A stretch of 64,000 nucleotides of DNA, taken from contig JACKOW010000005.1 of the NCBI GenBank assembly GCA_024234055.1, forward strand, positions 62,001-126,000, read 5' to 3'. The notes below the pieces were generated by a model. That model had not been told where the DNA came from. It saw only the letters and a program-made list of their open reading frames with translations, and did not search any database. Below are positions 8,233 to 17,532 of this stretch, piece by piece. Source of the DNA: Rhodanobacteraceae bacterium (GTDB lineage: Bacteria > Pseudomonadota > Gammaproteobacteria > Xanthomonadales > SZUA-5). Positions within the stretch are counted from its first letter, which is position 1; every line of letters starts with the position of its first letter. The translations under genes and the position numbers were made by a program.

Positions 8233-11200
8233 ATGGATATGCGCACAGCGGCCGCAGTGATCACCACTTTCATGGCCATGGTCAATCTGGCGCATGCCGC
8301 CGCTCCCAGGGTGATCTATCCAACAGAGCGGGTGACGGTTCGCCCAGGTGGCACCAGCTACACCTGGACCTACGGTCTGGCCGACACACCGAGCTTGCCG
8401 GGCCAGCAGTTCCAGACCAAGGACATCGCTCAATACGATGTTCCTGTTTCAGGCTTCAACTGGATACTGACTCGCGGTCGCTTCGAGTACAGCACCGACA
8501 ACGGCGGCAGCTGGACCACGTTGGTGCATCCGACAAGCTTCAGTCCCGCATACACACCCGTGGCGGGGAAGATCTTCCGGTTTGTGGACACCAAGCCCGG
8601 TGATACCACCACCAACGACAACATCGGCGTGAGCTGGACGCTGGTTGGCAACGGTGACACCGTGTCGTCCGGCAGATCCATCCAGGTCGACCTTGCACCA
8701 ACCGACATCGTTTCCAGCAGCGCCCTGATCTTTGACGATTCACCGCTGAATTTTGTGTTGGCCAGTCTGACGCCGACCGATGTCGGCGACAACCGTGGCG
8801 GTTATTGGCAGATCGACAGCCAATCGAATGCCAATCTGTTCACCATCACCTATGACAACACGCAGACAGATACCGCACAGCTGCGCAAGGGCAGCGCGGC
8901 AATGCCTGCGATCGGACAAATGGTCAACGTGACGGCCCGCTACTTCGATCTGTACCAGACCGATGCGACCGGTGCGCCGCTGCCCGGTTCCGGTTTCGCC
9001 AAGGCGTTCAGCTACACGGTGACGCAGAACTCAACCACCGATCTGGCCGGTTTCGGTCCGGAGTTCCCGGTCAACGTGACCACCGCCAACAACCAGCAGG
9101 CGCCGGCCATCGCACGGCTTTCGAACGGCAATTTCGTGGCGGTCTGGCGTTCGGTTGCACAGGACAGCGACACCGGCTCCGCTGGAGGTATCTACGCGCG
9201 CATTTTCAATGCCGCGGGCACCCCACAAGGTGGCGAGTTCCGCATCTCCCCGCTCGACAACGTCAGTCAGAACCAGCCCACGGTGGCCGCCTTGTCGGCC
9301 AATCGCTTCGTCGTGGCGTACACCGACGTGAGCAACGGCGGCGACGTTTACTACCGCCTGGTGAATGCTGACACCAGTCTGGGTTCGGTCCTTTCGCCGC
9401 ACGCAGTGTCGGCGGGAAACGAGGGCGCGCCGCGGGTTGCGACGCTCTCGGACGGCAATTTCGCCATGGTCTGGACTAATAGCCTCAATGACATTTCGGG
9501 CCGGGTATTCAATGGCACCAACGGCTCGCCGCTGGCAGCCGAATTCACCGTCAATGCCTTGACCACAGGCACACAGTCGCAGCCGGATATCGCTGGTCTG
9601 GACAACAGCCGCTTTGTAGTGGTCTGGCGCGACAACGCAAATTCAGGTGACGTCTACGCTCGCTTTGCAAGCTCGGCCGGACCAACAGGATCAGATATTG
9701 CCGTCGCTGGAGGCGCCAACAATCAAGCTAACGCTCGCGTAGCCGGTTTTGCCGACGGCAAGTTCACCATCGCGTTCACCGATCAGGCGCGCGACGGCGA
9801 TGCCGCTGGCGAAGCCAATGTCTACGTGCAGCGCTTCGATGCCACCGGCGCTGCGGTCGGAGGCCAGGCGCGCGCCAATGCCATCGTCACCGGCAACCAG
9901 TCACAACCGGCCATCAGCGGATTCAGCGACGGATCTGTGGTCGTGTCGTGGACCTCGCCACTGCAGGATCTGGACAGCAACGGCGTGTTCGGCCGGCGCT
10001 TTAGCGCAGCAGGTTCGGCGGTCGATGCGAGCGATTTTCAGATCAACGAGAAGCGCCAGTTTGGACAGAATGCGTCAGCGCTCAGTGCCGGCGCCAGCGG
10101 CGGCTTCGCGGCAATCTGGGTAGACGCGTCCCAGGAAGGGCAAGGCGTCGCCAACCAGGGTGTGGAAGCCCGCGTGTATAGCGGGATTGCAACGCCCTCG
10201 GCCAGCATCACCGTGAGTCCCGCCTCCGTGGCCGAAGACGGCGTCACCAACCTGACCTATGCCGTGACTTTGAGTCCGATGGTACCGACCGCCACCACCG
10301 TCAACATCGCCACCTCAGGCACAGCGGTCTCCGGCAACGATTACACGGGCGCGGTCAGCACATTGACGATCCCGGCCAATACAGCCAGTGCCACCATCAC
10401 CATCAATCCGACTACCGATACGACGGTAGAACCCGATGAGACGTTGATCCTGACCGTAACCGGCGGCACCGGCTACACGGTCGGCACGCCATCTGCTGCT
10501 ACTGGCACCATCCTGAATGACGATTTCTTGCCACCCTCCGTCAGCAAGTTCTTCGTCAATTCCGGTCAGGGAAACACGAACAACACCACACTCAACGGCA
10601 CTGCCCGACTGGCAATCGCAATCACCAACCCGTCGGGCAACGGCACCAGTCTGTCGGGTCTGGCGATCACCGACAATTTCCCGCCAGGCATGGTGGTGGA
10701 TGCAGTACCGAATCCCACCAATACCTGTGGCGGCAGCTTCGCGCCAACGCCGGGCGGGTCGAGTATCAGCTTGAGCGGCGGCGGCCCGCTCACGGCTGCC
10801 AATCAATGCACCATATCCGTCATGGTTAGGGCCACCAGCGCAGGCGCCTTGGTGAATACCACCGGCAATGTGTCCTCCATCGAAGGCGGCGCTGGCGGCA
10901 CGGCATCGGGAACGCTGAACGTGTATGCGCCGCCCGTCGTCAACAAGTCCTTCACGCCAACCACCATTGCCCTGAACCAAACCGCGGTTTTGCGATTGGA
11001 AATACAGAGCCCGACGGCCGGCCTCAATCTTTCCGGCGTCAATCTGACCGACAACTTCCCGGCCGGCATGGTCGCGGGATCGCCTGCATTGATCAGCACC
11101 ACCAACTGCGGCGGGTTGGTCGTGACGGACAGCGGCGGTGGTTCCTTCCAAACGGGCGATACGGGCGTGCGTCTCAACAACTTTCTGGCACCTGCGCCGG

Positions 11201-14200
11201 TTCCCTGCGTGGTGGAGATGAACGTGGTGGCGCAGACCAGCGGAGCTTTGGTGAACACCACAGATGCGCCAACATCGACCAATGGAGGAACCGGGCTGGC
11301 GGCAACCGCAACGCTGACGGTAGCGCCGAGCGCTGATCTGTCCATCATCAAATCCGATGGCGTGACCACGGCGGTCCCTGGCGGTTCCGTGACCTACACG
11401 ATCATTGCCAGCAATGCTGGCCCGGACCCTGTCACTGGCGCCACTGTGAGCGACACCTTCCCGGCATCGCTCACATGTACCTGGACCTGCGTAGGCGCCG
11501 GCGGTGGCACCTGCACGGCGTCCGGCAGCGGCAATATCAGCAATTCGGTCAACCTGCCATCTGGCGCGTCGGTCACGCATACGGCGAGCTGCACGATCAG
11601 CGCCTCGGCCACCGGCAGCCTCAGCAACACGGCCACGATCAGCAGTGCGGTGTTTGACCCGAATAGCAGCAACAACAGCGCCACCGACACCGACACCCTG
11701 ACCCCGCAGGCGGACCTCGGGATCACCAAGAGCAATGGCGTGACCAGCGTCAATGCGCTGACCAGTACCACCTACACCATTACCGCCTCCAATGCCGGGC
11801 CCAGCAATGTGACCAGCGCCACAGTGGCGGACACCTTCCCGGCGTTCTGTGTGGCTCCAACCTGGAACTGCACGGGCGCAGGTGGCGGAACGTGCACGGC
11901 TTCTGGCAGCGGCAATATCAACAACAGCGTCAATCTACCTGCTGGCGGCAGCGTCACCTACACTGCGGTGTGCCCGGTGTCTGGCGCCGCTACGGGGACC
12001 TTGGTCAATACAGCGACGGTCACCAGTGCCACCACCGATCCAGTGCCAGGCAACAACAGCGCCACCGATACCGACACCATCATCGCGCGCCCGAGCACCA
12101 GCGTGGTCTCGCTCAATCGTGCCAGCGGCAATCCACGCAATGCACCGACCGCGACCTGGATGATCACCTTCGCGACGCCGATCAGCGGTCTGACTGCGGC
12201 GAATTTCGCAGCGATCAACGGCGGTCTGGGCGGCGCCATCGTGGTGTCGCCACCCACCGAAGCGGTGGGCCCGCCCAGTGCGAGTTGGAATGTCACCGTA
12301 TCGACCGGCACCGGCAGCGGTACGCTTGGGCTGAATCTGGTCAATGACGACGGCATGAGCCACAGCATCGGCAATCTGCCTTTTGTCGGTCAGACTTTCA
12401 CCATCGACCGCATGGCGCCGACCGCGGTGATCACCATGAACGACACGGCGTTGAAGATCGGCGACAGCTCGCTGGTGACCTTCTCATTTTCGGAAGCGGT
12501 CACCGGCTTCGACAATAGCGATCTGACCATCCCCAATGGCAATCTGACAGCAGTCAGCAGCAGCAATGGCGACGTCACCTTCACGGGCACCTACACGCCC
12601 AATGCCAACGTTGAAGCGCCCGTCAATGTCATCGCGCTGAACATGAGCGGCGTCGCCGATCTCGCCGGCAATACCGGTGTCGGCACCAGCAATTCGCCCA
12701 ATTTCGGCATCGACACGCTGCGCCCGACGGTAGGCATCGTGGTTGCCGACGACAATCTGCTGGCGGGTGAGACCTCACTGGTGACGTTCAGTTTTTCGGA
12801 GGCAGTCACCGGTTTCACCAATGCCGACCTCTCCATCGAAAACGGCAACCTGACGCCGGTCAGCAGCAGCAACGGCGGCCTCACCTTTACCGCCACATTG
12901 ACGCCGACCGCGTCGATCATCGATCCCTCCAATCTCATTACCGTCGACAACACAGGTGTTGCTGATTCGGCGGGCAATGCTGGCAGCGGCAGCACCAGTT
13001 CGAACAATTACGCCATCAATACCGTGCGCCCCACGGTAGGCGTCGTCGTCGCCGACAGCGTGCTGGTGGCGGGCGAGACCTCACTGGTGACCTTCACCTT
13101 CTCGGAAGCGGTGAGCGACTTCGACAACGCTGATCTGACTATCGGCAATGGCACGCTTTCGCCGGTGATCACGTCCGATGGCGGTGTCACCTTTACCGCC
13201 ACGCTGACGCCAACCGCCGGGATCAACGCGCCGACCAATGTGATCACGGTGAACAACACCGGATACACCAATGCTGCAGGCAATGCCGGCAGCGGCAGCA
13301 GCGACTCGAACAACTACGCCATCGATACCGTGTCGCGCTCGCTGTCGATCAACGATGTGTCCGTGACCGAACTGGATGCTGGCAGCAACAACCTCAGCTT
13401 CACCGTGACGGTAACGCCAGCGGCGGCTGATGGCGGCGTCAGTTTCAGCATTGCCACACAAGACGGCACCGCCCTGGCTGCCTCCGACTACGCCGCCAAA
13501 TCGCTGACCGGGCAAACCATTGCGGCGGGTGCATCCACCGCCACGTTCACCGTGTCGGTCAATGGCGATAATCTGGTTGAACTGGACGAGACCGTGCTGG
13601 TCAACTTGAGCGCGGTCACCGGCGCGGTGATCGGTGACGGCCAGGGCGTCGGCACCATCACCAACAACGACAGCGCGACGGTGCAGTTCGCGCCGAGCAC
13701 GCTCAGTCAGTTGGAGGGCAGCTCACCGATGGCTTATGCGGTCACGCTGAGCAACCCTGTCGATACTGCCGTGACCTTGGCCGTGAACAGCGCCTTTGGC
13801 ACTGCGACGGCCGCAGATTTCACCCCGATCGTGGCCGACAGCGTCAACTTCCCGGCGGGCAGCACCACCCGCACCGTCAACGTGACCATCAACCCCGATG
13901 CGCTCGACGAGGACGACGAGGGCTACTCGTTGACGCTCTCCGCCCTGAGTGCCGCAGGTCGCAATGTGACGCTGGGCACGGCAGTTGCGAATGGCACCAT
14001 CCTCGACGACGACGCCTTGCCGGTGCTGAGTATCAACAGCCCCAGCCAGCTCGAAGGCAACGTCGGCAATACGCCGATGAATTTCGTGGTCACGCTGACG
14101 CCGGTGTCGGGTCGTGATGTCAGCTTCACCCGGGCCACGGCTGATGGCAGCGCAACCCTTGCCAACAACGACTACCTGCAGCTCACTGCCGCACCGGTGA

Positions 14201-15678
14201 CCATTGCCGCAGGCAGTACCAGCGCTACCATTCCGGTGAGCATCGTCGGTGACAACGCCTTCGAGGGCAACGAGAGCTTCAGCCTGAACATCACCGGGGT
14301 CAGCAACGCCACGCCCGGCAGCTTGAGCGGTACCGGCACCATCCTCGAAGACGATGCACAACCGACCACCACCGTCGTCAACAGCGCCGTGCAGGAGCCC
14401 ACATTGGTTGGGCAGCCGTACACGGTGAGCGTCACCGTCACTGCGCAGTCCTCCTCGCCACTCGGCACCGTGACCATCCGCGATGGCGGGCCCGGCTCTC
14501 CGAATTGTGTGGCGACCCTCATCGCGGGAACCTCGCCGATCAGCAGCGGCAGCTGCCTGCTCACCAGCACCAGTGCTGGCGCCAAGACGCTGACCGCCGA
14601 CTACGCACCCGCCAACGGTGAGTACCAGCCCAGCACCGGCATCAGCACCGGCGCGCATCAGGTGAACGCGGCCAGCACCGCGATCAGTGCCAGTGGACCA
14701 CCGCGGGTGCGCATCAACACCAGCAACAGCTTCAGCTTTGCGCTCAGTGTCGATGCCCCCGGCGGCGGATCTCCGGCCGGAACTGTCACCCTGAGCAGCG
14801 GCGCCAGCAGCTGTGCCGTGACCGTGCCGACGGCCACGCCCAGTTGTAGTCTGAGCTTCAATGCCCTGGGCGCACGCACCGTCAGCGCGGCCTTTGTGCC
14901 GAGCGACAGCAACTACAACGGCAGCAACTCCGCTGGGGCCGGCAATGCCCAGACGCTGGTCTTTGCGCGCTCTGATCTGGCCGTGACCAAGTCCGATGCC
15001 ATCAGCTACTACCAGCCCGGCGATCTGATCGTCTACACGGTCACGGTGCGCAATCTCGGCCCCGATACCGCCGAGAACTTCCGCATCGTCGATACCATTC
15101 CGGCCGGTCTCAGCAACACCGTGTGGTCGTGTGACTCCAGCGGCGGCGCCACCTGTCCGCAAAGCAATGGCGTCGGCAGTCTGGACGTCACGGTTGCAAG
15201 CTTCATCCCGGGTGCGCTGCTGAACTTCACCTTCTTCGGCAACGCGCTGGCGGAGCCTGGCTCGATCAGCAACACGGCCATGGTCGTGCTAGCGACGGAT
15301 ACGACGGTCGAAGACCCGACACCCGCCAACAACAGCGCAACCGATATCAATCTGCGTGATCTGCTGTTTGCCGATGGCTTCGAGCAGCCCATCGTCAACG
15401 CCCCGACCGGTAGCTTCCGCCTGCCGAGCTCGGCCCTGCGCAACGCCATCGATGAGGTCGCGAGTGCGGTCTATACCTTGACCGATACACATGGCAAGGC
15501 CGTTCAAGTGTATGCGCGGATGTTTGACGGGCAACTGCAATACGCGCTGGCCGCGCGCAACAGCGACGGACTCTTGCGCCTCGGGGGCTGGCGCAGCTTT
15601 GATCAAGAGCCGACCTTAAGCTGGACCGCTCAGGCCACCGACGCCGGCTGGGCTTTGACCGGGGCCAGTCTCGACTGA
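8233..15678 (+). CDS. Giant secreted repeat protein (Calx-beta, DUF11, Big_12-like domains)
   Basis: Surface or extracellular protein of about 2480 aa. The ATG at 8233 is preferred over 8212 because GAGGAG lies just upstream and a signal peptide ending AHAA follows. Numbering from 8212: about 280-660 hold seven roughly 55-residue blade-like repeats (pattern PxVAxLSxGxFVVxW); 660-770 is a Calx-beta domain; 770-1085 and 1085-1330 hold DUF11-type repeats (VTYTIxASNAGP, SVSDTFP-like); 1400-1705 hold three near-identical Big_12-like repeats (GETSLVTFSFSEAVTGF); 1705-2045 hold three more Calx-beta domains; 2045-2230 Ig-like; 2230-2375 a last DUF11. Near 2386 is LLFADGFEQP, then a 95-residue C-terminal domain. 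Calx-beta modules bind calcium. No RTX or autotransporter domain is visible, so the route across the outer membrane is unknown. Adhesion or matrix roles are inference. Confidence 0.88.
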   Translation: MDMRTAAAVITTFMAMVNLAHAAAPRVIYPTERVTVRPGGTSYTWTYGLADTPSLPGQQFQTKDIAQYDVPVSGFNWILTRGRFEYSTDNGGSWTTLVHPTSFSPAYTPVAGKIFRFVDTKPGDTTTNDNIGVSWTLVGNGDTVSSGRSIQVDLAPTDIVSSSALIFDDSPLNFVLASLTPTDVGDNRGGYWQIDSQSNANLFTITYDNTQTDTAQLRKGSAAMPAIGQMVNVTARYFDLYQTDATGAPLPGSGFAKAFSYTVTQNSTTDLAGFGPEFPVNVTTANNQQAPAIARLSNGNFVAVWRSVAQDSDTGSAGGIYARIFNAAGTPQGGEFRISPLDNVSQNQPTVAALSANRFVVAYTDVSNGGDVYYRLVNADTSLGSVLSPHAVSAGNEGAPRVATLSDGNFAMVWTNSLNDISGRVFNGTNGSPLAAEFTVNALTTGTQSQPDIAGLDNSRFVVVWRDNANSGDVYARFASSAGPTGSDIAVAGGANNQANARVAGFADGKFTIAFTDQARDGDAAGEANVYVQRFDATGAAVGGQARANAIVTGNQSQPAISGFSDGSVVVSWTSPLQDLDSNGVFGRRFSAAGSAVDASDFQINEKRQFGQNASALSAGASGGFAAIWVDASQEGQGVANQGVEARVYSGIATPSASITVSPASVAEDGVTNLTYAVTLSPMVPTATTVNIATSGTAVSGNDYTGAVSTLTIPANTASATITINPTTDTTVEPDETLILTVTGGTGYTVGTPSAATGTILNDDFLPPSVSKFFVNSGQGNTNNTTLNGTARLAIAITNPSGNGTSLSGLAITDNFPPGMVVDAVPNPTNTCGGSFAPTPGGSSISLSGGGPLTAANQCTISVMVRATSAGALVNTTGNVSSIEGGAGGTASGTLNVYAPPVVNKSFTPTTIALNQTAVLRLEIQSPTAGLNLSGVNLTDNFPAGMVAGSPALISTTNCGGLVVTDSGGGSFQTGDTGVRLNNFLAPAPVPCVVEMNVVAQTSGALVNTTDAPTSTNGGTGLAATATLTVAPSADLSIIKSDGVTTAVPGGSVTYTIIASNAGPDPVTGATVSDTFPASLTCTWTCVGAGGGTCTASGSGNISNSVNLPSGASVTHTASCTISASATGSLSNTATISSAVFDPNSSNNSATDTDTLTPQADLGITKSNGVTSVNALTSTTYTITASNAGPSNVTSATVADTFPAFCVAPTWNCTGAGGGTCTASGSGNINNSVNLPAGGSVTYTAVCPVSGAATGTLVNTATVTSATTDPVPGNNSATDTDTIIARPSTSVVSLNRASGNPRNAPTATWMITFATPISGLTAANFAAINGGLGGAIVVSPPTEAVGPPSASWNVTVSTGTGSGTLGLNLVNDDGMSHSIGNLPFVGQTFTIDRMAPTAVITMNDTALKIGDSSLVTFSFSEAVTGFDNSDLTIPNGNLTAVSSSNGDVTFTGTYTPNANVEAPVNVIALNMSGVADLAGNTGVGTSNSPNFGIDTLRPTVGIVVADDNLLAGETSLVTFSFSEAVTGFTNADLSIENGNLTPVSSSNGGLTFTATLTPTASIIDPSNLITVDNTGVADSAGNAGSGSTSSNNYAINTVRPTVGVVVADSVLVAGETSLVTFTFSEAVSDFDNADLTIGNGTLSPVITSDGGVTFTATLTPTAGINAPTNVITVNNTGYTNAAGNAGSGSSDSNNYAIDTVSRSLSINDVSVTELDAGSNNLSFTVTVTPAAADGGVSFSIATQDGTALAASDYAAKSLTGQTIAAGASTATFTVSVNGDNLVELDETVLVNLSAVTGAVIGDGQGVGTITNNDSATVQFAPSTLSQLEGSSPMAYAVTLSNPVDTAVTLAVNSAFGTATAADFTPIVADSVNFPAGSTTRTVNVTINPDALDEDDEGYSLTLSALSAAGRNVTLGTAVANGTILDDDALPVLSINSPSQLEGNVGNTPMNFVVTLTPVSGRDVSFTRATADGSATLANNDYLQLTAAPVTIAAGSTSATIPVSIVGDNAFEGNESFSLNITGVSNATPGSLSGTGTILEDDAQPTTTVVNSAVQEPTLVGQPYTVSVTVTAQSSSPLGTVTIRDGGPGSPNCVATLIAGTSPISSGSCLLTSTSAGAKTLTADYAPANGEYQPSTGISTGAHQVNAASTAISASGPPRVRINTSNSFSFALSVDAPGGGSPAGTVTLSSGASSCAVTVPTATPSCSLSFNALGARTVSAAFVPSDSNYNGSNSAGAGNAQTLVFARSDLAVTKSDAISYYQPGDLIVYTVTVRNLGPDTAENFRIVDTIPAGLSNTVWSCDSSGGATCPQSNGVGSLDVTVASFIPGALLNFTFFGNALAEPGSISNTAMVVLATDTTVEDPTPANNSATDINLRDLLFADGFEQPIVNAPTGSFRLPSSALRNAIDEVASAVYTLTDTHGKAVQVYARMFDGQLQYALAARNSDGLLRLGGWRSFDQEPTLSWTAQATDAGWALTGASLD

Positions 15679-15693
15679 GGGTTTCATCTGCCA

Positions 15694-15720
15694 AAGGTCG
15701 CCGCGCTTCGCGGCGACCTT
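15694..15720 (+). terminator. Hairpin after the giant repeat gene
   Basis: A perfect 12-bp stem, AAGGTCGCCGCG (15694-15705) with CGCGGCGACCTT (15709-15720) around a three-base loop, begins 15 bases after the stop codon. There is no T-run after it, so it is a GC-rich hairpin that may end or protect the transcript rather than a textbook intrinsic terminator. Confidence 0.65.
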
Positions 15721-15779
15721 CAAGCGGGAGAGCTTGTTGCCTGGTCGCCACGATCACCTGGAAATTGCCGAAGAAATAG

Positions 15780-15983
15780 GTGCTGCGGGTGCAGCTGAAA
15801 CCGCCCATCTGTTGCCGCTGGCTGCAACCCAAACCCGGCGGCGCCCCCGTGGTGTTCGGCTTGTGCAACGCCGGCCACGTCTTGCCGCGCGGCGGAAATG
15901 CGGGTTTGATGGCCGGCCGGAACCCGATCACGCTTGTTGAGGGTCGCAACCGCCAGCGCTGCAACGCTGCCGTCCATGCATGA
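15780..15983 (+). pseudogene. Remnant of a PHB-depolymerase-like gene (C-terminal fragment)
   Basis: In one frame this stretch reads CCRWLQPKPGGAPVVFGLCN then AGHVLPRGGN, closely matching CCRLIEPKSGGAPVVFGLYN and AGHIWPRGGN at the end of the intact esterase at 7067-7882. It keeps the region around the catalytic histidine but has no nucleophile elbow, no signal peptide and no N-terminal half, and after RGGN the similarity stops. Bases before 15780 read like coding residue of the same gene in another frame, suggesting frameshifts. I read it as a dead fragment of a second esterase copy, left behind upstream of the sigma-factor operon. Confidence 0.75.
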
Positions 15984-16152
15984 ATCCCGCGCCCGATCGC
16001 CATCGGCAGGTCCGTACACCGCAGACCTCCGTGCTCCGAGCTCACCGACCCGATCAGATGGCGGTCGCAAGGTCCAGCGACGGCAATGAATCTCGACCCG
16101 CCTATGCTAGCTTCACAAGCCGGCATGCACGCATTGGGGACGACCTGTTCCG
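15984..16152 (+). promoter_or_regulatory. Upstream region of the ECF sigma operon
   Basis: The gap between the esterase remnant and the sigma gene. A GGGGA stretch at about 16137-16141 is the likely ribosome site for the ATG at 16153. The sequence TATGCT near 16102 could be part of a -10 element, but no matching -35 is convincing. An autoregulated ECF promoter would be expected here from the family; it is not identified. Confidence 0.3.
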
Positions 16153-16743
16153 ATGGAAACCACCGACCTGGCGACGGACCTGGCGGCAATTGCCGAGCGC
16201 ATCGGCAACGGCGATCGCGACGCCGAATCGGCACTTTTTGAACGCTATTACCGCGCGGCCTGCGCGGTGGCACGAAGGCATTGCCGCCCCAACGAGCCAC
16301 AGGTCGAGGACATCGTGCAGAACGTGATGATGGACCTGCTTCAGCGCCTGCGTGATCGCCGAATCAGTGACCCCAGGGCCCTGCCCCACTATCTCCAGCT
16401 GAGCATCCGCAATGCCTGCACCGCATGGTATCGAACGCAGTCGCGCTGGCAGGCCAGTACCGAGATCGATACCGAGCCCCTGGCAGCCGAGGATCCGCCC
16501 GATGAAGTCCAGGCCCGGCGGATACGCAATGCCTGCGTGCGCGAGTTGGTCTCGGAGTTGCCGGTCGCCCGGGATCGCGAGCTGTTGAGACGTTTCTATC
16601 TCCTGGAGGAAAGCCGCGAGGAGGTGTGCTTGACGCTGGAGATAGAGGAATCGAACTTCCGCAAGATCATCAACCGCGCCCGCATGCGTCTGCGCGAAGT
16701 GATCAAGAATCGGGGGCCGCGCGAACTGCAGATGCCGCGTTGA
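16153..16743 (+). CDS. ECF-type RNA polymerase sigma factor
   Basis: Sigma-70 family, extracytoplasmic-function subgroup (196 aa, typical size). Residues about 25-95 form region 2: ESALFERYYRAACAVARRH followed by VEDIVQNVMMDLLQRLRD, the core-binding and -10-recognition helices. Residues about 130-190 form region 4: VRELVSELPVARDRELLRRF, then EVCLTLEIEESNFRKIINRA as the helix-turn-helix for -35 recognition. The linker is short and there is no extra C-terminal domain. It is the first gene of a same-strand cluster with a membrane anti-sigma candidate (16856), a 153-aa unknown (17533) and an exported CHAT protease (17994), so it probably drives that operon in response to an envelope signal. Target promoters are not identifiable from this window. 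Confidence 0.9.
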   Translation: METTDLATDLAAIAERIGNGDRDAESALFERYYRAACAVARRHCRPNEPQVEDIVQNVMMDLLQRLRDRRISDPRALPHYLQLSIRNACTAWYRTQSRWQASTEIDTEPLAAEDPPDEVQARRIRNACVRELVSELPVARDRELLRRFYLLEESREEVCLTLEIEESNFRKIINRARMRLREVIKNRGPRELQMPR

Positions 16744-16855
16744 TGTGCGCTTCGGCCCACACTGCATTTACTTTTTGTCACCTCGCAGCTGAGACAAGCT
16801 GATCCTCCGGGACTCCTTTGGAGCAGGGGGACACATCGAAGAGGAACAACCGCCT

Positions 16856-17485
16856 GTGACCGTGTATCACCCCACCGACACCATGCCCAACTGGCTGGAG
16901 CGTGCCTGGATGGATCGCTATCTTGACCGCGAACTCGATGACGACGAACGCAACTGGTTCGAGGCCTACATGCTCGATCGGCCACAACTGATCGAAGAGC
17001 TGGAGGCCGACGAGGCCGTGCGGGCTGCCGTGCCCTCACTCCCGAGCGAAGCGGCCGACCAGCTTCTCGGCGAAGCGCCGGCGCCGACCAGAACGCTGCG
17101 CTCCAGCCTGCGCTGGCTGCCCTTGGCTGCGGCAGCGTCGATCACCGGTGCCGTGCTGTCCGCCGCGCTGCTTCAACGCGAGGCCGTCCCGGTAGAAACG
17201 GCGTACGCGGCGCTGCTGGATGTGTCCCGCTCTAGCGCCGATACCTCACCCGTCGTGCTCAAGGCCGGCGCCACCAATGTGTTGTCGATTGCTTTTCCAC
17301 CTGAAGTGACGGCAGCGTGGTGGGTCATCGAAGGCAGCAACAGAAGAATTCCGATCGACATCGACGGCACTGGTTTCGGAACTGTAGTACTGCACAGCCC
17401 TGAAGTGCCGGATTTGTCCGCGGAACTGAATTTCAACCTGAACGGACAGGCTCATCAGCAGAAGATCCTGATCCCAGTGAGATGA
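16856..17485 (+). CDS. Candidate membrane anti-sigma factor (one-pass)
   Basis: A 209-aa protein placed directly after the ECF sigma gene. GTG start with GAGGA ten bases upstream. Residues 1-80 are acidic and helical (WMDRYLDRELDDDERNWFEA), resembling the cytoplasmic sigma-binding helices of anti-sigma factors, but without the HxxxCxxC zinc motif. One transmembrane helix lies at about 85-106 (WLPLAAAASITGAVLSAALL). The remaining 100 residues would be periplasmic and look like a small beta-rich domain (WWVIEGSNRRIPIDIDG). The role as anti-sigma is inferred from position, topology and the helical N-terminus. A FecR-like or unrelated sensor is possible. Confidence 0.7.
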   Translation: MTVYHPTDTMPNWLERAWMDRYLDRELDDDERNWFEAYMLDRPQLIEELEADEAVRAAVPSLPSEAADQLLGEAPAPTRTLRSSLRWLPLAAAASITGAVLSAALLQREAVPVETAYAALLDVSRSSADTSPVVLKAGATNVLSIAFPPEVTAAWWVIEGSNRRIPIDIDGTGFGTVVLHSPEVPDLSAELNFNLNGQAHQQKILIPVR

Positions 17486-17532
17486 CTGAACCACCTAGTG
17501 GTTTCCCTTCCGTTAGAGCGGAGTGAGTTCCA

